This document shows, in pieces, positions 60,185 to 64,000 of a stretch of 64,000 nt of DNA. The notes beneath the pieces are model-generated. The model worked only from the letters and a program-made list of their open reading frames with translations. It did no database searches and had not been told where the DNA came from. How positions within the stretch are numbered: position 1 is the stretch's first letter; each line of letters opens with the position of its first letter. The stretch is from positions 1 to 64,000 of the forward strand of contig CAKQRD010000006.1 in the NCBI GenBank assembly GCA_934271275.1. Reading direction: 5' to 3'. Source of the DNA: an uncultured Clostridia bacterium. Its GTDB lineage: Bacteria; Bacillota; Clostridia; Christensenellales; Borkfalkiaceae. A program made the translations under genes and the position numbers.

Positions 60185-60213
60185 TTGCAATTATAAACGA
60201 ATTCGTGTATAAT
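60185..60213 (+). promoter_or_regulatory. Promoter of tRNA-Ser(CGA)
   Basis: TTGCAA (60185-60190) and TATAAT (60208-60213), spacer 17, ending 15 bases before the mature tRNA. Confidence 0.8.
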
Positions 60214-60228
60214 ATACGGGTGACTGAC

Positions 60229-60319
60229 GGAAAAGTATCGAAGTGGTCATAACGAGCCGCACTCGAAATGCGGTTGTCCGGTTTCGGGCACATGGGTTCG
60301 AATCCCATCTTTTCCGCCA
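60229..60319 (+). tRNA. tRNA-Ser (anticodon CGA)
   Basis: Acceptor GGAAAAG (60229-60235) pairs with CTTTTCC (60309-60315), then discriminator G and encoded CCA. The anticodon stem-loop CCGCA-CT-CGA-AA-TGCGG gives CGA. A long variable arm is present as in serine tRNAs. Confidence 0.95.
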
Positions 60320-60320
60320 A

Positions 60321-60355
60321 AAAGAGGTATGCAATTCGCGCATACCTCTTTTTTT
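60321..60355 (+). terminator. Terminator after tRNA-Ser(CGA)
   Basis: AGAGGTATGC/GCATACCTCT stem (60323-60332 with 60340-60349), loop of seven, then T run. After it, 60356-60521 shows a small GGCGGGTG/CACTCGCC hairpin (about 60438-60467) but no gene. Confidence 0.9.
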
Positions 60356-60521
60356 ACCCCTAAATTGTTACCACGCCGCTAATAGTCCTTACGCTAACTC
60401 TTAAATTGAACATTTTTCTTCGTGATTAAGCGAGTTATATGGCGGGTGCTTGACTATACCCCCACTCGCCAAAGTGCCATTTGAAGTTTTTAAAATTTTA
60501 GGTATCTAAACTTAACAGCGG

Positions 60522-60550
60522 TTGAAAAATTTCAAAAAATATGATATAAT
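60522..60550 (+). promoter_or_regulatory. Promoter of the AT-rich ORF
   Basis: TTGAAA (60522-60527) and TATAAT (60545-60550), spacer 17, in an AT-rich stretch. Confidence 0.6.
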
Positions 60551-60628
60551 ATAAAAAATAAAATTAAAACGAGTTCAGGAAGTTTATTAGAACCTAAAGA
60601 AAAGATATTATATAGCATCAACCCGTCA

Positions 60629-60862
60629 TTGAAAAAAGATTTGTTTTACATATTTAATAACCTTAATCTACGGCATAATAATATTGATTGGAATGATAAA
60701 GGCAATTACAGAAAATATGTTAGCGAAATGACATCCGAGCAAATTGAAGAATGGTATGATGAAACATATCAAATGTGTTTACTTGCATTTTTAGATATAG
60801 AACAAAATGAACGCAAAAAGAAATTTGATGCGTTAAAAGACAACATTGAAATGTCTAAATAA
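60629..60862 (+). CDS. AT-rich hypothetical ORF, possibly foreign
   Basis: 77 residues from a TTG start: charged, with YVSEMTSEQIEEWYDETYQM in the middle. Not recognised. The frame stays open upstream to 60545 but offers no start with a ribosome binding site, so the gene may be truncated or use another start. Its composition is far more AT-rich than its neighbours. It lies downstream of a tRNA gene and is bounded by a promoter and terminator, suggesting a remnant of transferred DNA. Confidence 0.45.
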   Translation: MKKDLFYIFNNLNLRHNNIDWNDKGNYRKYVSEMTSEQIEEWYDETYQMCLLAFLDIEQNERKKKFDALKDNIEMSK

Positions 60863-60890
60863 TTCGATTTATGTTAATTACTTTTTCGTC

Positions 60891-60927
60891 AAAAACGCCG
60901 CAAGACAATCGGCTTGCGGTGTTTTTG
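60891..60927 (+). terminator. Terminator after the AT-rich ORF
   Basis: AAAACGCCGCAAG/CTTGCGGTGTTTT stem (60892-60904 with 60913-60925), with a T run. G-U pairing favours plus-strand use. Confidence 0.8.
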
Positions 60928-61003
60928 ACAATTATTTAACGATATTTAATAGCTCAAAAAGTTTTTCGGCAAAAGTCCACTCTTTTTTATCGCCGATATT
61001 ATA

Positions 61004-61045
61004 AAAAATAACGTCGTAAGTAATTTGACCTACGGCGTTATTTTT
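61004..61045. terminator. Hairpin between the AT-rich ORF and yhbY
   Basis: AAATAACG-T-CGTA with TACG-G-CGTTATTT (61006-61018 with 61031-61043), flanked by A and T runs; probably the yhbY terminator, usable from both sides. Confidence 0.65.
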
Positions 61046-61049
61046 TTCT

Positions 61050-61343
61050 CTAAAATTCTATATGCTTAACTTTATCGCTCTTACTTTTTCTGTAAAACAC
61101 TAGCTTTCTTCCCGTCCCGCAAACGAATTCCGCGCCGAGCTTTTCCGCAATTTCAATGCCCGCGTCCTTCGGTTCGAGTCCCGAATTTTCAAGGACGGTT
61201 ATCTTAACGAGTTCGCGCTTTTCGAGCGCTTTGTCAAGCCCTTCCAAAAAACTCTCGTTCACGCCGAGCTTCCCTACCTGCGTTATGGGTTCTATATTTT
61301 GCGCGAGCGAACGAAGATTCGCCCTTTGTTTTGAATTTATCAT
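61050..61343 (-). CDS. yhbY: YhbY/CRM-domain ribosome assembly RNA-binding protein
   Basis: 97 residues, a single CRM domain that binds pre-50S RNA. It shows KQRANLRSLAQNIEPITQVGK, LEKRELVKITVLEN and a late FYRKSKSDK. It lies directly downstream of obg (34-base gap), linking two ribosome assembly factors in one unit. Confidence 0.93.
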   Translation of the reverse strand: MINSKQRANLRSLAQNIEPITQVGKLGVNESFLEGLDKALEKRELVKITVLENSGLEPKDAGIEIAEKLGAEFVCGTGRKLVFYRKSKSDKVKHIEF

Positions 61344-61377
61344 CTTATTTTTCTCCTGTCTGTAAATTATCCCGTTT

Positions 61378-62637
61378 TTAATCTATAAACTCGAACTCTT
61401 CGCCGCCGATTATAACCGTACTCTTGTCGGTCGCGCCCATTTTGCGCAGTTCGTCTATTATCCCGCGGTCGCGAAGCACCTTGTGCATATACGCGAGAGA
61501 GTTCATATCGTCAAGCACGACGTTACGCTTCAAAACGTCCACGAGCGTGCCGACTATAACGAATGTTTCGCCCTCTTTATAAATCTCGTAATCGAGCTTT
61601 TCGGGCTTAACGTAGTTGAATTCCTCGTATTCGAGAGGTTTGACGGGCGGAAGCTTTGATAAAATATCGTAAATCGCCTTTTTCAAGCCGTCTAAATTTT
61701 TACCCGTCAGCGCGGAAATCTCTACGACCTTCTTTCTCCCGAGCTTCTTTTTGAACTCCGCAAGCTTTTCTTCCGCGCCGTACGCGTCGCACTTGTTCGC
61801 TACGATAAGCTGCTTTAACTTCGCAAGTTCTTTATTATAATTTTTAAGTTCGGAATTGATTTTAAGGTAATCGTCGTAAGGATCTCTGCCCTCCACGCCC
61901 GAAATATCCACGACGTGAACGAGCATTCTCGTACGCTCTATATGCCGCAAAAATTCCGTACCGAGTCCCGCGCCATCGCTCGCGCCTTCTATAAGCCCCG
62001 GAATATCCGCAACCACGAACTGATTGTCGTAATAATCGCACACGCCGAGATTCGGCGAAAGCGTGGTAAAATGATAGTCCGCAATCTTCGGTCTCGCACG
62101 CGTTATGCGGGATAAAATAGTGGATTTTCCCACGTTCGGAAAGCCGATAAGTCCAACGTCCGCAATGGTTTTAAGCTCTAAAAGCAGCTGTTTGGATTCG
62201 GTCTTTTCGCCCGTCTGCGAAAAATGCGGAGCGTGCCGCCGCGCGTTCGTGAACCTCGCGTTGCCCTTACCGCCGTCGCCGCCCGTAAGCACGACTTTTT
62301 TCTGTCCGTCGTAAAACATATCGGCGACGATGCTTCCCGTCTCCTTGTCGCGTATAACCGTGCCGAGCGGGACTTTAAGAACGAGGTCTTTTCCCGACCT
62401 TCCGAAGCACTGCTTCGGCTCGCCCGGCATACCGTTTTCCGCAACGAATTTGGTTTTATAATAATAATCGGCAAGCGAAGAAAGGTGCTTGTCCGCAACG
62501 AAGATTATATCTCCGCCCTTGCCGCCGTCGCCGCCGTCGGGACCGCCTCCGACTTTTCCTTTAAAGTGCAGAAAAGAGGTTATTCCGTTGCCGCCGTTCC
62601 CGGCTTTTACCGTTATTTTTGCTCTGTCTATAAACAT
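61378..62637 (-). CDS. obgE: GTPase Obg/CgtA
   Basis: A GTPase of 50S assembly and stress control. 419 residues: Gly-rich Obg fold (1-158) with GNGGNG and GGDGGKGG turns, G domain with GFPNVGKST, DIPGLIEGASDGAGLG and NKCDAYG, and a C-terminal OCT domain (about 340-415). The usual upstream rplU-rpmA pair is not present here. It is followed by yhbY. Confidence 0.97.
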   Translation of the reverse strand: MFIDRAKITVKAGNGGNGITSFLHFKGKVGGGPDGGDGGKGGDIIFVADKHLSSLADYYYKTKFVAENGMPGEPKQCFGRSGKDLVLKVPLGTVIRDKETGSIVADMFYDGQKKVVLTGGDGGKGNARFTNARRHAPHFSQTGEKTESKQLLLELKTIADVGLIGFPNVGKSTILSRITRARPKIADYHFTTLSPNLGVCDYYDNQFVVADIPGLIEGASDGAGLGTEFLRHIERTRMLVHVVDISGVEGRDPYDDYLKINSELKNYNKELAKLKQLIVANKCDAYGAEEKLAEFKKKLGRKKVVEISALTGKNLDGLKKAIYDILSKLPPVKPLEYEEFNYVKPEKLDYEIYKEGETFVIVGTLVDVLKRNVVLDDMNSLAYMHKVLRDRGIIDELRKMGATDKSTVIIGGEEFEFID

Positions 62638-62817
62638 TTTTCACCCACGGGATAAAACGCCTTTTCCTATTCCGAAGATTTTTCGCTTTTTCGTTTCGGC
62701 GTTTTTCGTCGTTTTTTATAATATTTAAATTTTCGCCCGCCGCCGTCGCGGCGTTTTCTTTTAATTTCGGATAATATACGATTTATATCGGTTCGTTCCG
62801 AATTATTTTTCGATTTT

Positions 62818-63447
62818 TTATTGTTTTTTGATATTTTTCTCGCAAAGAGAGTTTATCGGACAATTTCCGCAATCCGGCGACCTCGAAGAGCAAAAGCTTC
62901 TGCCGAGATATATAAGGTAGTGATGCGAGCGCGACCAGTCCTTTTCGGGAAGAATCGCCATAAGCCCCTTTTCGGTGGAAAGCACGTCTTTTGCACGGGT
63001 TAAACCTATACGGTTAGCCACTCTGAAAACGTGCGTATCGACCGCAATCGCGTTCCCGCCGAACGCCACGCTGTACACGACGTTCGCCGTTTTTCTGCCT
63101 ACCCCAGCAAGCGAGCGAAGCCCTTCCAAGGTATTCGGCACTTCCCCGCCGAAATTTTCTGTTATAGCGCGGGAAGCGGACAAAATATGCTCCGCCTTCG
63201 TCTTATAAAGCCCGCACGAAAATATATATTTTTCAAGCTCCTCTTGCGAAAGGGTAAGCATTTTTTCGGGCGTGTTAAACTTTTTAAAAAGCGTTTTCGT
63301 AACCTTATTCACTCTCTCGTCCGTACATTGCGCGGATAAAATAACCGCCACGAGCAACTCGTACGGGGAAGAAAATTCGAGAGCGGGCTTGTCCGAAAAT
63401 ACCCCCGCCAGAATATTCACTATTTCTTCTGCTTCTTTTGCGTTCAT
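62818..63447 (-). CDS. nth: Endonuclease III
   Basis: A DNA glycosylase/AP lyase for oxidised pyrimidines. 209 residues: helix-hairpin-helix LRSLAGVGRKTANVV with the catalytic Lys, VDTHVFRVANRIGL with the catalytic Asp, and a four-Cys [4Fe-4S] loop C-x6-C-x2-C-x5-C near the C-terminus. The ATG at 63447 is chosen as the family start; the longer frame is rejected. Confidence 0.96.
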   Translation of the reverse strand: MNAKEAEEIVNILAGVFSDKPALEFSSPYELLVAVILSAQCTDERVNKVTKTLFKKFNTPEKMLTLSQEELEKYIFSCGLYKTKAEHILSASRAITENFGGEVPNTLEGLRSLAGVGRKTANVVYSVAFGGNAIAVDTHVFRVANRIGLTRAKDVLSTEKGLMAILPEKDWSRSHHYLIYLGRSFCSSRSPDCGNCPINSLCEKNIKKQ

Positions 63448-63632
63448 ATTATTTTCCGTTCTTTTATTTTCGCAAACCGTATAATGAAATAATAACACAA
63501 AACGGGGATATTTTACAAGCGATTTTACCCTAAATAGTTTAATTAAAGGGCAAAAACGAGACGGCGCAAGGCTTGAAGCCAAAAACCGCCGCTTCCGTTT
63601 GCACGTTCGGGAAGAGTAGCCGAGCGAAATAT

Positions 63633-63890
63633 TCAAACGCTCCGCACCGTTCTTTTTCCGTAAACCGTTTTAACGAGGAAAAACCCCGCGAAGCTGCTGC
63701 CGTTAAAGCTTTTCGCCGCCCGACGAACCATCGGAAAAACGGACACGGAAACCTTTACGGAAAGCCCGCAGCCTACGCCCGCCTCTTTCGGCGTGTTTAT
63801 AATTTCACCGCGCACGCCGAGTCCCGCAAGATATTCGTAAAACCTCACCGTCTGCGCCCGCGAACGGTAAGTCACCGCAACGTACTCCAT
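63633..63890 (-). CDS. DUF3343 protein (putative Se/S carrier-like)
   Basis: 85 residues. The N-terminal half, with VTYRSRAQTVRFYEYLAGLG, INTPKEAG and VGCGLSVKV, matches DUF3343, a small domain with a conserved Cys often encoded beside cysteine desulfurases and selenium genes. The C-terminal part is less conserved. AAAGGAGG precedes the ATG. Divergent from a cysteine desulfurase-like gene, which supports a sulfur or selenium role. Confidence 0.8.
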   Translation of the reverse strand: MEYVAVTYRSRAQTVRFYEYLAGLGVRGEIINTPKEAGVGCGLSVKVSVSVFPMVRRAAKSFNGSSFAGFFLVKTVYGKRTVRSV

Positions 63891-63910
63891 AATTCTTCCT
63901 CCTTTGCATA

Positions 63911-63927
63911 AAAGGAAAATTTCCTTT
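63911..63927. promoter_or_regulatory. Palindrome between DUF3343 and desulfurase genes
   Basis: AAAGGAAA-A-TTTCCTTT lies in the 78-base divergent gap, beside TATA-like sequences (TATATAGTAGTATATA at 63927-63942). A possible shared operator. Confidence 0.45.
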
Positions 63928-63968
63928 ATATAGTAGTATATACGAAGAATCTTAAAAGGGTGAAATTA

Positions 63969-64000
63969 TGATATATTTCGATAACGCCGCCACGGGTGGA
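63969..64000 (+). CDS. Cysteine desulfurase / class V aminotransferase-like, first codons only
   Basis: The frame from the ATG at 63969 reads MIYFDNAATGG before the window ends. MIYFDNAATT is the typical N-terminus of NifS/IscS-type cysteine desulfurases. AAGGGTG lies before the start. Pairing with divergent DUF3343 fits sulfur or selenium mobilisation. Confidence 0.75.

Noticed and set aside
60087..60320. Minus-strand ORF over tRNA-Ser(CGA)
   Set aside because: It consists of antisense tRNA sequence, a common false call.
60229..61049. Integrated element with attachment sites at tRNA-Ser(CGA)
   Set aside because: No integrase gene and no repeat of the tRNA 3' end found downstream.

Overview
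The window looks like chromosome of an uncultured Clostridia-type Firmicute. The evidence is a sigma-H-type sporulation sigma factor in Bacillus-like synteny (mrnC, rlmB, sigH), a dnaX-ybaB-recR run, a MurE carrying the DNPR motif of meso-diaminopimelate enzymes, MraZ/FtsL/DivIB-style division genes, strong Shine-Dalgarno sequences and Gram-positive-style regulators. Base composition is moderate and uniform except for one AT-rich patch next to a tRNA. A Christensenellales-like gut lineage is my best guess, from style only.

Layout. 1-75: inward end of an IS3-family element whose transposase runs off the left edge. 247-16654: tRNA-Ser(UGA); a mostly minus-strand housekeeping block (dCMP deaminase, nrdR, nnr, recX, IMPACT family, tyrS, rhaB, minE, minD, an mreB paralogue, ppx); two half-size TauE/SafE permeases; and a large plus-strand lipoprotein with a second, C-terminal membrane anchor. 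17097-25961: murG on its own, far from the other division and cell-wall genes; a WYL regulator; a two-component system followed by a beta-helix lipoprotein that appears to share its operator; a PQ-loop protein divergent from a LysR regulator across a 40-bp palindrome. 26294-34448: gpsA, recR, ybaB, dnaX, sigH, rlmB, mrnC, maf, yolD and a Y-family polymerase. 34509-41004: metal handling, with a copper P-type ATPase (unusual DKTAT motif), a Feo iron operon with its Cys-rich small protein, and a divergent TetR regulator with twin operators. 41066-41972: a Rho_N-domain protein preceded by two tandem copies of a structured RNA of about 200 nt, each with its own promoter and terminator. 42300-57109: the dcw division/cell-wall cluster on the minus strand, mraZ to ftsZ, lacking murF, murG, murC and murB. 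57207-63890: murI, rpsT with a long tail, lgt, tRNA-Ser(CGA), an AT-rich ORF, yhbY, obg, nth and a DUF3343 gene. The right edge holds the first codons of a cysteine desulfurase-like gene.

How it fits together. Peptidoglycan precursor synthesis (murI, murA, murD, murE, mraY, murG) and the divisome (ftsL, ftsI, ftsW, ftsQ, ftsA, ftsZ, minD, minE, mreB) dominate. MraZ probably controls the dcw operon through 10-bp-phased repeats in its own promoter. The most novel item is the tandem RNA pair at 41526-41972. Each copy folds into a long hairpin supported by compensatory changes between copies, and the second copy's terminator sits just upstream of the Rho_N-domain gene. Other points worth a check are an apparent ATT start codon for ftsI, an FtsA without its membrane-targeting tail, and a shared operator for the two-component system and its lipoprotein.
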